From positions 1 to 64,000 of the forward strand of contig NZ_JABXKH010000087.1 in assembly GCF_017115105.1 (NCBI RefSeq): a stretch of DNA of 64,000 bases, read 5' to 3'. Position numbers and translations under genes: made by a program. Positions 27,087 through 36,782 of this stretch are shown piece by piece (position 1 is the stretch's first letter; each line of letters starts with the position of its first letter). The DNA comes from Nostoc sp. NMS2 (GTDB lineage: Bacteria; Cyanobacteriota; Cyanobacteriia; Cyanobacteriales; Nostocaceae). The notes under the pieces are model-generated. The model had not been told where the DNA came from and ran no database searches. It worked only from the letters and a program-made list of their open reading frames with translations.

Positions 27087-27653
27087 CAAAACCCAATCCC
27101 AGCAAGGAATTTAATCTACTTGTAACTGGGTTTGGGTTATTTAAATGTGTACTCAGATTGCCCTCAAATTCCGTCAAAAGCAATAAATGCCAAGGGTTTG
27201 AGGGTGAAAAACTGGAGTAGTCTATATCGTTCTACTCCAGAAAAAAAGCGAAATTCAATTCTGTATCTAACATATCATTTTTTTGAGGGTAAAAATGCAA
27301 TTCATATTTATTTAATTTTTGCTTTGACCCTTCGACTTCGCTCAGTGTTAACAATGATATTCAATTGGGGTTCTAAGTCTTATCTGGTAAGCCATATAAG
27401 CTAGTGGAAATAGATGTGTTGCTGCACATAATTTTCAAAAACTTAGCTTTTAACTCCTATTTTTTTATTTCCACAATGAGGAGATGGGTAGGAAACTCTC
27501 GAATTTTGTGTTTGAGAGAAACAACAAACTATAATCTAACATGATCGAGCGATCGCAATGAATTTTCTGAATTGCTCATTACAAACCTTAGCAAAAAACT
27601 TAAACCCCTTCCCACGTAGGGAAGGGGAAAAATTTAAAATTCGGCGAGTGGTG

Positions 27654-29306
27654 CTACTTAACCTCTATAAACGAGATCGTGTTATCTAAGTCAGCCCCAA
27701 GGGATTTATAATCACCAGCACTAAATTCACGGCATCGACCACCAGTTTCATGTTGGCATACACGTACCACTGTATCTGGTGGGACACTTAATGAGCTAAT
27801 AGCGTCATTTCCCACAACCTTTAAGTCACCTTGGTTGGCTTTGTATACTCCTGGAGTTGTAGCAAAAGACTGGGAAGCTCCAGCAAAATTAGCATCTCTG
27901 TAAGCCTTAACTACCTTTGCTGAGTAGGCATTAACCGCCTTTTCTGACGGCGTGTAGGAGAGCTTGTAAATGGTGCCGCTATAATCATCCGAAATTAACA
28001 AATTACCTTGTTGATCGACTACCATATCCACGGGTCGTCCCCAGACTTCTTGTGTTGCTGGAACTAGCCAACCATTGACTAAATCCATCTCCTCCCCTGG
28101 AGTCTTTGTGGTATTGTTCCAGGGAAAGTAAGCTATTTTGTAGCCCGTTTTTTTCTGTCGATTCCATGAACCATGCAGCCCCGCCACTGCCCCATTTGAG
28201 TACAGACTGGGAAAGTTGGTATTTTGTAAGAATGTTAGTCCCAAAGGAGCGGAATGGGCTTGGATACCCTTGCTAATCCTGTCCATTGCATTGCAATTAA
28301 CATTTCCATTACCATTGAACTGATAGTCGCGGTCAAAGGGCATATTGTTCACGCCATTTGAAGTATCAGGATTGGGGTTACAAAATGGCCAACCGTAGTT
28401 ACCGCCATCTCGAACTCGCGTAAACTCCTCTGGTGGGTGGTTGTCCACGTAGGACGGGATAATCTTACCGTAATTGCCACTGCCATCATTGAAGGGATAG
28501 GCGATGTTATCTCGATTATTAACAACTACCCAAAGGTCATTTGTGTTAGGCAAGAATCCTAATCCTTCGGCATTGCGTAAGCCTTGGGCAAAAAGCCGCC
28601 GATTGCCTCCATCTGCGTTGTACTGGTAGACTGCACCACGCACTGGATTACTGATAGTATCTTGCTTGCAGGCATTGCACGTAGAGGCAATGGACACATA
28701 CAGTTTGTGATTGGCATCAAGTGCGATGTTTTTCAGTTCGTGACCATAAGCGCCTTTTAGTTCTCCTGTGCTGCTGTCTGGTAAACCAGTTACAACAATT
28801 TGACGATTTTTTGCGATTAAGTCTCCAGAGTTGTAGATGAAGCGGTTGATTTGATGAGTTTCAGAGATATAAACGTATGTGGTGTTGTTAATCTTATGAA
28901 ACACAATGTCGTGTGGCTTGCGTAGACCAGTCACGAAGTCAGAAATAATTGGGTCTTTGCCGCCATTTGACCGGACAATTAATACTTTATTCGCACTGGG
29001 CTGTGATACCAGAAGATCCCCATTAGGCGCAACTGCCATAAAGCGAGCTTTGTTAATGCGAGCATAAACAGCGATAGAAAAGTTAGGGGGTACTTTCAAG
29101 TAACGGTTAATATTGAAGGGCGCATAGTTCATGCTACTAGGCACTTTCAGCTTGGTTTCAACAGACGCAGCAGGCGGTTGGCCAAACGCTGCGGTGGAAA
29201 AAACCTCTAAGGACATTAAACTAGCAACTGAGGGAATCAAACTAACTAGCGATGCAGACAATATGTGTCTAAGCATCCGTATTGGGTTTAGGGAAAACAT
29301 AACCAT
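27654..29306 (-). CDS. Secreted sorbosone-dehydrogenase-like protein with crystallin-like C-terminus
   Basis: The 550-residue protein has an N-terminal signal or anchor (about 1-43, ending near AAFGQ). Residues 70-455 form a six-bladed propeller of the PQQ-type GDH/L-sorbosone dehydrogenase family: MAVAPNGDLLVSQPSANKVL, the KPHDIVFH strand, VRDGGNYGWPFCNPNP and GRPVDMVVDQQGNLLISDDY. Residues about 465-548 resemble a betagamma-crystallin domain (AYRDANFAGASQSF, VVGNDAISSLSVPPD, NTISFIEV). Substrate and cofactor are unknown. It should act outside the cytoplasmic membrane. It shares the intergenic region with nifB but faces the same way and is far from it. Confidence 0.85.
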   Translation of the reverse strand: MVMFSLNPIRMLRHILSASLVSLIPSVASLMSLEVFSTAAFGQPPAASVETKLKVPSSMNYAPFNINRYLKVPPNFSIAVYARINKARFMAVAPNGDLLVSQPSANKVLIVRSNGGKDPIISDFVTGLRKPHDIVFHKINNTTYVYISETHQINRFIYNSGDLIAKNRQIVVTGLPDSSTGELKGAYGHELKNIALDANHKLYVSIASTCNACKQDTISNPVRGAVYQYNADGGNRRLFAQGLRNAEGLGFLPNTNDLWVVVNNRDNIAYPFNDGSGNYGKIIPSYVDNHPPEEFTRVRDGGNYGWPFCNPNPDTSNGVNNMPFDRDYQFNGNGNVNCNAMDRISKGIQAHSAPLGLTFLQNTNFPSLYSNGAVAGLHGSWNRQKKTGYKIAYFPWNNTTKTPGEEMDLVNGWLVPATQEVWGRPVDMVVDQQGNLLISDDYSGTIYKLSYTPSEKAVNAYSAKVVKAYRDANFAGASQSFATTPGVYKANQGDLKVVGNDAISSLSVPPDTVVRVCQHETGGRCREFSAGDYKSLGADLDNTISFIEVK

Positions 29307-29929
29307 TTTTAACTTTTCTCTAGCCTGGTAGTGATGTATCTTACACGTAACTCTCGGCTAGCCGATTTTTCCGAGAGTCAGAACAAACATTACTCAGCAT
29401 ACTTGTTTTTGAAAACACTTCGTTAAATATCTTTATATAGTATATATACTGCTATTTTTCCTCAGACATAAAAAAATGGGTGAACCAAGAGTTACAAAGA
29501 AAGGCACAGCGATCGCTCTTTCTAACTAAAGAAGTCCTCAAACCCAACAAAGTTATCACCACCATACCTAGCCATTAAACCTTGTACAGAACGTCTTGTA
29601 GGCGTTATTCTCCTATCAATAAGCCAAGTTAGTATTTGAAAAACCATAAGCGTTCAAGAATTGGTTCTTCTCAAAGAATTAATTTAACCTAGTAAAATCC
29701 GTGTGGTAATTGAGCGCACACAACCCTTGGTATAATTAATAGCAGATCGGGGTTATAGCGAGAGTGAATGTATGATATGAAAAATTGCGTAGGCGCAGCC
29801 CGTCGTAGACATAGCGGTTGCGAGTTAATCTTATATGTTCTTGCATCAAACTCGAAACTCTAAAATCTGGAAACACGATCCAAACTAGTGTATCTACTCG
29901 TAATCCAAATCTCAACAGAGGCGAGTATT
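29307..29929. other. Gene-free spacer
   Basis: The stretch is AT-rich with scattered repeats, including the GCGTAGGCGCAGCCCGTCGT type at about 29788-29815. No gene was recognised. Confidence 0.5.
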
Positions 29930-30076
29930 ATGCTGGACTGGTTAGCTATTTGGGGTGTAACTCAGGTTACTACTGGGTTGATTTTTAAACCCATTTTGGG
30001 TAGTTTTACTTTTTCGCTATTTTCTTCTATTGTAATTATGTTTTCTTATGGTAAATCATGTAACATCCCTTCATGA
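29930..30076 (+). CDS. Small hydrophobic ORF, 48 aa, possible gene remnant
   Basis: From ATG 29930, seven bases after GAGGCG, it reads MLDWLAIWGVTQVTTGLIFK followed by PILGSFTFSLFSSIVIMFSY. It could be a short membrane peptide, or the N-terminus of a longer protein cut off after about 24 residues. Nothing downstream continues it. Confidence 0.3.
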   Translation: MLDWLAIWGVTQVTTGLIFKPILGSFTFSLFSSIVIMFSYGKSCNIPS

Positions 30077-30326
30077 TTTACAGGTTTCTAAAATACTAAA
30101 TATGACACATCAAAATGGTTATCTCTAACCTAAAACTTTTTTAATGCGTCATATTAAATATCCAATACCAATCTGTGTTTTAAATAGCGATTGAGGTAGC
30201 TATACATAATGGTTAATTATGTAGAACAAAGTGCCTATTAGCAATTACTACCTTTTACGCATTGATACAAATTGGTATTATTAGTTCCTGGCTAGGAATC
30301 TTAAAAACATCTCCAAAGAAACTATT

Positions 30327-31040
30327 ATGCAACGACTAAAAATCTTATTTGTTAGTTTTTGGCTACTTTTCTTAATGTCATGTGGTTCAAATAAAGCTGA
30401 GTTTAGTTCCAAACCTTATACCATCTTTTTAGTGCTAGCACCTATTGAAGACCCTAATAATGCTACTGATACAACCCAGTGGGATTTAGCAAGTAAAGTT
30501 GTTGGATATGTCAAGAAAGATTTGGTTTTAGTAGGTAATTCTTTTCAAATCAAAGGTATATGTAATAAAGGGCAATTATCTCCCATTGCTACAACAAACT
30601 ATTCAGACGCAACTTTAAAAAGTGAAGCTATTATTCCACGAGGGCAAATTGAAGACTGGCTGCTAAACACTAGAACTGATAAGTGTACTGACTCTCCTAA
30701 AACGCTAGCCTCCCTAATTAACTTAGTAGATAGTTACTTAAAAAATCTAAAATCTTCAAAATCTACAGAGATTGATAACCAAGTAGTTCTGATCGTCCAA
30801 GCACCTTGGACAGGTTTAGATCAGAAAACCCTTAAGGAACTTCAGCAAGAAATCAATAAGATTAAAGGTAATGAACGAATATCAAAAGTATATCTTTTTG
30901 GAGTTACAACAAACGAGATTCCAAATATTTTTCATGAACTTGAACCAAAAGCTAAAGTATCTTCATCTAACTTAGATACTGGTTCAGCACGAAATAGTAT
31001 CGAGCAAATCAGAACATTAATGGCACCAAAACAGCAGTAA
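30327..31040 (+). CDS. Putative lipoprotein, 237 aa
   Basis: The signal peptide ends in a lipobox (LFLMSCGS, lipidation Cys about residue 19). The mature part alternates strands and helices: YTIFLVLAPIEDPNNATDTT, VVLIVQAPWTGLDQKTLKEL and ISKVYLFGVTTNE. This is suggestive of a Rossmann or vWA-like fold, but no metal site is clear. It is followed 38 bp later by a membrane protein gene with a good Shine-Dalgarno, so the two probably act together. The function is unknown. Confidence 0.75.
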   Translation: MQRLKILFVSFWLLFLMSCGSNKAEFSSKPYTIFLVLAPIEDPNNATDTTQWDLASKVVGYVKKDLVLVGNSFQIKGICNKGQLSPIATTNYSDATLKSEAIIPRGQIEDWLLNTRTDKCTDSPKTLASLINLVDSYLKNLKSSKSTEIDNQVVLIVQAPWTGLDQKTLKELQQEINKIKGNERISKVYLFGVTTNEIPNIFHELEPKAKVSSSNLDTGSARNSIEQIRTLMAPKQQ

Positions 31041-31078
31041 ATTAGATAATTTGAATTTAATGTAAGGAGTTAGTAATT

Positions 31079-32128
31079 ATGGTAGTAACAGCAAATATCA
31101 ATCAGGATGACGATTTTTTTGGTTTTTATCAAGAACCGCAAGATAATCAATCAACACAGCTTAAGTATGAAGAAATAGAAGAAAAGTCCCAGCAAGAAGC
31201 CAAAAAGAATTTAGATGAAAGTTGGGAAAAACTTGATCAAGTTTTTTCGGCAAGTCCTCAACTTGCAGTTGAGGTGCGGCGAACTCTCTTTGAAATGTTC
31301 AAGAATCAGTCTCAGAGAGATACGCTTAAGGTTAGAGAGAGGTGGTTCAAAGGAGAGTTAACAAGAGTCAGTAGTGTTGTTGGTAAAGCTCAAGGAGGGC
31401 TAAAGTTTTGGGAAGGTGGTAAGATTTCTTGGCCAGGCTCTATCCCTGACATAGCTAACACTATTTTTCAGTGGATTTTAAAAGCAGGTTTAGGTATTGT
31501 GCCTGTTAGTTCCACTATGGGGATTTTAGATCCTAAAATTTTAAGAAACCCTGATGCAGAAACTCTTGAAAACCCATTTTTTTGGGTAGGTCTTCTTTCT
31601 GGTATTGCTTTGGTAGAACTAACTTCAGCATCTATCTACAATTGGTTTATTAGCCAACCATCAGAAAATCGATCTGCCTCATCTAAATTATTAAAAGTTG
31701 GTTGGATACCAGATTGGATAAAACCAATTCACGTATTAGTATTTTTGATTTGGCTTGCTGAGGCTTTAATTGGCTATGGCGTACTTGTTCCAATTTTAAA
31801 ACGGAACTTAGGGATGACTAAAGAAATTGCAATCAATGATTTTGAAATTCTCCTTGGTGTTTCAATGTTCGCATTAATAAATGTAATGTTTGCTATGTCT
31901 AAGGGAGAAAGAGATAATCAAGTAGTAAAACAAAAAAAGAAATTAAATTCTTTGCTTGAATATGTCAAACATATAAAGACTGAAATGAATTATTGCAAGC
32001 AGGAAGCAAAGAAAGCTAATCGAGAGTACATGAAGTATAGAAAAAGGTATGAGGAACTAACTGGTATTGGTAATAGTCCTTTTTGGTCTAAGCGTAATCA
32101 ACCAAATACCCCAATTGCTAGGGTTTGA
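31079..32128 (+). CDS. Membrane protein with C-terminal coiled coil, 349 aa
   Basis: Residues 1-110 are charged and helical (KKNLDESWEKLDQVF). A hydrophobic stretch lies at about 125-155. Transmembrane segments follow at about 160-182 (FFWVGLLSGIALVELTSA), 213-240 (VLVFLIWLAEALIGYGVL) and 257-273 (ILLGVSMFALINVMFAM). The last 70 residues form a coiled coil (QVVKQKKKLNSLLEYVKHIK). The family was not recognised. It is the second gene of a pair with the lipoprotein. Confidence 0.75.
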   Translation: MVVTANINQDDDFFGFYQEPQDNQSTQLKYEEIEEKSQQEAKKNLDESWEKLDQVFSASPQLAVEVRRTLFEMFKNQSQRDTLKVRERWFKGELTRVSSVVGKAQGGLKFWEGGKISWPGSIPDIANTIFQWILKAGLGIVPVSSTMGILDPKILRNPDAETLENPFFWVGLLSGIALVELTSASIYNWFISQPSENRSASSKLLKVGWIPDWIKPIHVLVFLIWLAEALIGYGVLVPILKRNLGMTKEIAINDFEILLGVSMFALINVMFAMSKGERDNQVVKQKKKLNSLLEYVKHIKTEMNYCKQEAKKANREYMKYRKRYEELTGIGNSPFWSKRNQPNTPIARV

Positions 32129-32867
32129 AGCAGGATTGCATATTTGCGGACTGATTTACTATTCACAATAGAAACTGCAAAATAAAGGCTTGTTATAGCA
32201 ATTTTATTTGATTTGCGAGAATTACAAGCCGCAGTTCCCTGGCTTATTTAATGAGTAGGGGAACTTGTTTATTACGAATGATTCAGGATTGCTACAGTAA
32301 TTTGCAAGCAACTAAGGTACAAAATGCAAAAATTAAAATCAGACACAAACAGTTTATAACTCAATACGCTTGGGTTAAGAAGAATAGTAGGTTGGGTTGA
32401 GCGTAAACGTTACCCAACAAAGCCTTGATAAGGTAAATATCTCTTGCACCAATGCAAAACTAACCCTCATCCCCCAACCCCTTCTCCCAATTTTGGGAGA
32501 AGGAGAGACAATTTCAAAGTCACTCTCCCAAGCTTGGGAGAGGGATTTAGGGTGAGTGCAAGGATTCATGTAAGAAGTCTAATTGCTATAGAAAAATTTA
32601 CCTATTTTGCTGTTCTAAGATTTTGCGTAGCGTCTCGTAGAGAAGCGGCTTGCCGAAGGCATCGCTATTCTCAGACATCTATATAATAAGAAAACAGTCA
32701 CGATGAGCGATAACTATATTTTGAAACGTATATCTGCATACAGACAGCAAATCCTAAAAGAAAATAAAGAAACCTGTCTTTCGCTCAACTAAATAATAAG
32801 ATACTAATAGTAGTAGCATATACAAAAAATCAATTTGTAGCTTCATCTAACTCATGTTTGAGTGCAT
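32129..32867. other. Gene-free spacer with inverted-repeat element
   Basis: At 32466-32556 an element starts CTCATCCCCCAACCCC and ends GGGATTTAGGGTGAG, with an internal CTTCTCCCAA/TTGGGAGAAG hairpin. A GTAGGTTGGGTTGAG half-repeat lies before it, and a GCGTCTCGTAGAGAAGCGGC repeat at about 32625. No gene was seen. Confidence 0.6.
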
Positions 32868-33093
32868 CTGAGTACAACTTAATATATTGCAAAATATCTT
32901 GACGAAATATTAGCAAAGGCTTACAGATAAAGTTTCTTGTAGCGAGTACAGAAATTCTTAACCCCTGCCCCAAAAATACTAGTACCCCCATCGTTAAATA
33001 CTAGCCCCCCTAACCCCAGACAAATTTTAACTTTATGTTAAGTCGGGGTTTTGGCGTTTGAGTACAACCTTAATCAATCCAATAAATCCAATC
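32868..33093 (+). promoter_or_regulatory. nifP upstream control region with 22-bp phased repeats
   Basis: Towards nifP the order is CTTAACCCC (32957-32965), ACTAGTACCCCC (32978-32989) and ACTAGCCCCCC (33000-33010). The last two are exactly 22 bp apart. Then GGGGTTTTGGCG leads into TTTGAGTACAA (33057-33067), TAAT and AATCCAATAAAT (to about 33089). A further CTGAGTACAA is at 32868. The same parts in the same order precede nifB. The nifP ATG follows about 90 bp later. Confidence 0.75.
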
Positions 33094-33178
33094 AGCATTG
33101 GGTTTCCTATCGAGTTGGATGTCACCTGATATAAGCATAAAAATAGCAGATGACTCTTTTACCAGATAGACATTACCG

Positions 33179-33919
33179 ATGCAACAGTCTTTAGACAGTA
33201 TTAGCGATCCCCCAACTACCAAAACGCAGGATTCTACACATACATCCATGCTGAAAAATTTCCTCTCTGGCGGTTTTTTTGAGCCATTATTGAGTGATTT
33301 TCGCATTATTTTTGAGCGCGATCCCGCAGCACGGAACTGGCTAGAGGTGGTGTTTTGCTATCCAGGATTGCACGCACTCTGTTTGCATCGTCTTGCTCAC
33401 TGGTTACATGGTCGAGGAGTGAGTTTTATCCCCCGATTTATTTCTCACTTGGGGAGATTTTTGACGGGAATTGAAATTCATCCAGGTGCAGAGATTGGCC
33501 AGGGTGTGTTTATCGACCACGGAATGGGTGTCGTGATTGGCGAAACTGCGATCGTGGGCGACTACACACTGATTTACCAGGGCGTTACCCTTGGCGGAAC
33601 TGGTAAAGAAACTGGTAAGCGTCATCCCACGGTGGGCAAAAATGCAGTGATCGGGGCGGGTGCGAAAGTTTTGGGTAATTTGCAAATTGGCGATCGCGTC
33701 CGCATTGGCGCAGGTTCCATTGTTTTGCGGAATATCCCCAGCGATTGCACTGTTGTGGGCGTTCCCGGCCGAATCATTTCCCGAAATGAAAACGCCAGCC
33801 TTTCTCCTTTAGAACATGGAAAGCTACCCGATATGGAAGCAACCGTGATTCGTTCTTTGCTCTCGCGCGTTGAAGAACTCGAAAAACAACTGCAAACTTT
33901 AAGCGTTAAGAGTCATTAG
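33179..33919 (+). CDS. nifP: Serine O-acetyltransferase NifP
   Basis: This 246-residue CysE-type enzyme makes O-acetylserine for the extra cysteine that nitrogenase assembly needs. It has the N-terminal helical part ([20 protein letters not shown]) and the left-handed beta-helix. The active-site segments are [20 protein letters not shown] and [21 protein letters not shown] coiled-coil end ([15 protein letters not shown]) follows. The ATG at 33179 is used; 33248 ([11 protein letters not shown]) is an alternative. It is the first gene of the plus-strand nif group. Confidence 0.93.
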   Translation: MQQSLDSISDPPTTKTQDSTHTSMLKNFLSGGFFEPLLSDFRIIFERDPAARNWLEVVFCYPGLHALCLHRLAHWLHGRGVSFIPRFISHLGRFLTGIEIHPGAEIGQGVFIDHGMGVVIGETAIVGDYTLIYQGVTLGGTGKETGKRHPTVGKNAVIGAGAKVLGNLQIGDRVRIGAGSIVLRNIPSDCTVVGVPGRIISRNENASLSPLEHGKLPDMEATVIRSLLSRVEELEKQLQTLSVKSH

Positions 33920-33985
33920 TCATTGGTCATTTGCAAATGACAAAGGACAACTGACAACTGACAACGAACAAAGGACAAAGGACAA

Positions 33986-34228
33986 ATGACTAATCAAACT
34001 TTAGGCGATCAAGTTTTGCAGATTCCGTTGAGCGATCGCTGGCGCATCTATCACCGATTGCAAGAGTTAAAAATTAATAGCTCTTGTCCCCCCGATGGTT
34101 CTTTACGAGTGCAAGTGAACAATTTGCTAGAAGCGATTCTAATTCGCAGTACAGTTATGCAATTTCTCGCTTCTCGTCAGGAATTATTAGAGTGGCTAGA
34201 GCGTTGCTGGCATTACAGCGATCGGTAG
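33986..34228 (+). CDS. Small conserved protein of the nif cluster, 80 aa
   Basis: It starts at ATG 33986 right after heptad repeats (ATGACTA type) and reads MTNQTLGDQVLQIPLSDRWR followed by IYHRLQELKINSSCPPDGSL. It ends with an aromatic helix (LLEWLERCWHYSDR). The family is unknown. A small ORF at this place is usual in heterocystous nif clusters as far as I recall. Confidence 0.7.
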   Translation: MTNQTLGDQVLQIPLSDRWRIYHRLQELKINSSCPPDGSLRVQVNNLLEAILIRSTVMQFLASRQELLEWLERCWHYSDR

Positions 34229-34248
34229 AGACGCGATTAATCGCGTCT
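34229..34248. repeat. Perfect 20-bp palindrome, AGACGCGATTAATCGCGTCT
   Basis: It overlaps the region just after the 80-aa gene's stop. Other exact copies lie at 25033-25052, 50350-50369 and 58227-58246, all next to gene ends; a variant is at about 44328-44350. It could serve as a transcript-end hairpin or be a dispersed repeat. Confidence 0.75.
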
Positions 34249-34514
34249 GTTCAAGACAACATTAATCTTGAATTCATGACGAAATCACTGCACTTTATCC
34301 TTTTTGTTCATAGATGCACAAAGCTCAGATAGCTTTAGAGTTTGAAGCTACTGTATGCTAGCAGAATTTATTGCAGACTGAGATGGATTAGATGGGTTTA
34401 GATTTTGTTTCTTCTGCTAAATCTGAAATTCCCCTGACATATAGCAACAATTAAAAATTGGAATTTCTGATTTTTAAGTTTTCCCAAATTAAGAAATTGA
34501 AAGTTCAATCAATT

Positions 34515-34712
34515 ATGGCGACTCGGAATAGAGATATAAAACTCCTCAATTATTTGCACAACGAACTTGAACTTTCAAATGCCGATATTGCTGTAGCTCT
34601 GCGACACCGTGAATTAGAAAATGGGCCACTACCGATGCTCCTCTGGCAGTATGGTTTAGTTGATTTGGAGCAGCTAGGAAAGATTTTTGATTGGCTAGCA
34701 GAACACAGTTAG
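34515..34712 (+). CDS. DUF2949 protein, 65 aa
   Basis: From ATG 34515 it reads MATRNRDIKLLNYLHNELEL, then NADIAVALRHRELENGPLPM and LLWQYGLVDLEQLGKIFDWL. The LPM-LWQYGL segment is characteristic of cyanobacterial DUF2949. The 19 codons upstream in frame are not conserved-looking. The role is unknown. It lies between nifP and nifV. Confidence 0.75.
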   Translation: MATRNRDIKLLNYLHNELELSNADIAVALRHRELENGPLPMLLWQYGLVDLEQLGKIFDWLAEHS

Positions 34713-34793
34713 CGAATTTTTACCCTGTAGCTCTGAGTCCCATTACCTGCCTAAAGTACACACCAATGCTCTAGAAAATCTGAGGTTACTAAG

Positions 34794-34910
34794 ATGATTA
34801 CATCCTTAATTGCTGGATTCTGTGTTTTACTTTGTTCAGGGTTTGCTAATAGTTATATTAGTTCATTGCTACTTGAACAGAATTCAACTGACATCGGTAA
34901 AAACGATTAG
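34794..34910 (+). CDS. Small membrane or secreted peptide, 38 aa
   Basis: ATG 34794 follows a GAGG Shine-Dalgarno by nine bases. The product starts MITSLIAGFCVLLCSGFANS with one hydrophobic segment and a short polar tail (LEQNSTDIGKND). It is in the nif direction between the DUF2949 gene and nifV. It is unrecognised, and coding status is inferred from the start signal and composition only. Confidence 0.4.
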   Translation: MITSLIAGFCVLLCSGFANSYISSLLLEQNSTDIGKND

Positions 34911-35083
34911 TAAATTATACATTGTTTTAGTTCCCTGCCATACAGATGTGATGCTGCTAATAGGTCAATAATTAAGGATCATGTATCCTACATTATGAAT
35001 TGTGATATTTTTAGCATTTGCCATCGCTGGGGATTGTAGAGAGAAAGGATATTAAGAATACTTCCAAGAGAGGGATATTTGCA

Positions 35084-36217
35084 ATGAATCAAATCATAAT
35101 TAATGACACTACACTACGTGATGGCGAACAGGCGGCAGGTGTTGCTTTTACCCTACAAGAAAAAGTAGCGATCGCTAAATTTCTCGATGCTATTGGTATT
35201 CCCGAATTAGAAGTCGGTATACCGGCAATGGGTGATGAAGAAACACGTGCGATCGCAGCAATTTCTGATTTAGGTTTACAAGCAAAACTCCTCGGCTGGA
35301 ACCGCGCTGTCATCTCAGATATTAAGGCTTCTATTGCTTGCGGTCTAAATCGGGTGCATATTGCCATTCCTGTCTCTGGTATCCAAATCGCCGCTAAATT
35401 CCACGGTCAATGGCGAGTAAGTTTACAAAAACTCAAAGACTGTATCAGCTTCGCCGTCGATCAAGGTCTTTGGGTAGCAGTTGGCGGAGAAGATTCTTCC
35501 AGGGCTGATGAAAACTTCCTTTTAGATGTAGCGCTTTATGCCCAAGAATGGGGTGCATCCCGGTTCCGCTTCTGCGACACCGTAGGAGTTCTCGACCCTT
35601 TCACCACCTACACCAAGGTCAAACGGCTGGTTTCAGCTTTGATGATTCCCCTAGAAATCCACACCCACAATGATTTTGGTCTGGCAACAGCCAACGCCCT
35701 TGCGGGTATCAAAGCCGGAGCTTTATCAGTGAATACCACAGTCAACGGATTGGGCGAAAGGGCGGGTAATGCAGCTTTAGAAGAAGTTGTCATGGCGATT
35801 AAACGCATCTACGGCGTTGATTTGGGCATCGACACTCCCAGTTTGCTGGAACTGTCTCAACTAGTTGCAGCCGCATCAGGTGCTAGCGTACCACCTTGGA
35901 AAGCGATCGTTGGCGAAAACACCTTTGCTCACGAATCTGGCATCCATGCTCACGGGGTATTGCAAAACCCCATTACCTACGAACCATTTGCTCCTGAAGA
36001 GGTGGGTTGGGAACGGCGTTTAGTACTAGGTAAACATTCTGGACGGCATTTGGTTTCAAACTTGCTAGAACAGCATGGAATTTTCTTGAACTCTCAAGAA
36101 ACCCAATCTGTTTTAGATGCAGTGCGCCATCAATCGGTACAGAAAAAACGCAGCCTGACGACAGAAGAACTATTGAATTTGGTCAGAGAACAGAGGTACT
36201 CTCATGCAACGCGATGA
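35084..36217 (+). CDS. nifV: Homocitrate synthase NifV
   Basis: NifV condenses acetyl-CoA and 2-oxoglutarate to homocitrate, the organic ligand of FeMo-co. The 377 residues show [17 protein letters not shown], the metal-binding [16 protein letters not shown] and the [11 protein letters not shown] segment. ATG 35084 ([10 protein letters not shown]) is chosen over an upstream frame extension. The 3' end overlaps nifZ by 14 bases. Confidence 0.96.
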   Translation: MNQIIINDTTLRDGEQAAGVAFTLQEKVAIAKFLDAIGIPELEVGIPAMGDEETRAIAAISDLGLQAKLLGWNRAVISDIKASIACGLNRVHIAIPVSGIQIAAKFHGQWRVSLQKLKDCISFAVDQGLWVAVGGEDSSRADENFLLDVALYAQEWGASRFRFCDTVGVLDPFTTYTKVKRLVSALMIPLEIHTHNDFGLATANALAGIKAGALSVNTTVNGLGERAGNAALEEVVMAIKRIYGVDLGIDTPSLLELSQLVAAASGASVPPWKAIVGENTFAHESGIHAHGVLQNPITYEPFAPEEVGWERRLVLGKHSGRHLVSNLLEQHGIFLNSQETQSVLDAVRHQSVQKKRSLTTEELLNLVREQRYSHATR

Positions 36218-36491
36218 ATTAGAGCTAAACTTGCCACCTGCTTTTGAAATTGGTGAAAAAGTCAGAGTTCGGAAACTGCTCAAAAACGATGGTACCTTTC
36301 CTGGTAAAGAAGTCGGGCAAGTTTTAGTGAACAAAGGAGATATCGGCTACATAGCGAGTATAGGGACATATTTGCAGACTTCCTATATTTATGCTGTGCA
36401 TTTCTTGGAAACAGGATTCGTCGTCGGCTGTAAGAAAAAAGAACTAGAATCTGTTGAGGAATCTCATGAAAGTAATGCTACGCATGAATGA
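36204..36491 (+). CDS. nifZ: NifZ
   Basis: This 95-residue protein contains [20 protein letters not shown] and [20 protein letters not shown], with the ending VGCKKKELE. NifZ assists P-cluster formation in the MoFe protein. It overlaps nifV upstream and nifT downstream, so it is part of a tight operon. Confidence 0.92.
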   Translation: MQRDELELNLPPAFEIGEKVRVRKLLKNDGTFPGKEVGQVLVNKGDIGYIASIGTYLQTSYIYAVHFLETGFVVGCKKKELESVEESHESNATHE

Positions 36492-36669
36492 TGCCGGTAC
36501 TTTAGTAGTTTACGTTGCTAAAAAAGACCTTGAAGAAGAAGTCGTCAAACAAACCGATGGAAATGATGGCAAGATTCTCACCCTAGCAAATGGTTGGGAA
36601 TTAGAATTTCGTGATTTGCCGGACACAGCAAATCTACCTCAAACAGTAGAAGCTAAACGTCTCGCATAA
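36466..36669 (+). CDS. nifT: NifT
   Basis: ATG 36466 gives a 67-residue NifT-type protein ([20 protein letters not shown] then DLEEEVVK and NGWELEFRDLP). An ATG or GTG-type start four codons earlier exists, but the family begins at MKVM. NifT is conserved in nif operons with no firmly known role. It overlaps nifZ by 26 bases. Confidence 0.9.
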   Translation: MKVMLRMNDAGTLVVYVAKKDLEEEVVKQTDGNDGKILTLANGWELEFRDLPDTANLPQTVEAKRLA

Positions 36670-36782
36670 AAACAGTTAGGAGTTAGAAGTTAGGAGTGAT
36701 GAATTATAACTCTTAACTTCTAACTCTTAACTAATGACGAATGACAAATGACAAATGACTGATTACTAACTTTTTATCAATC

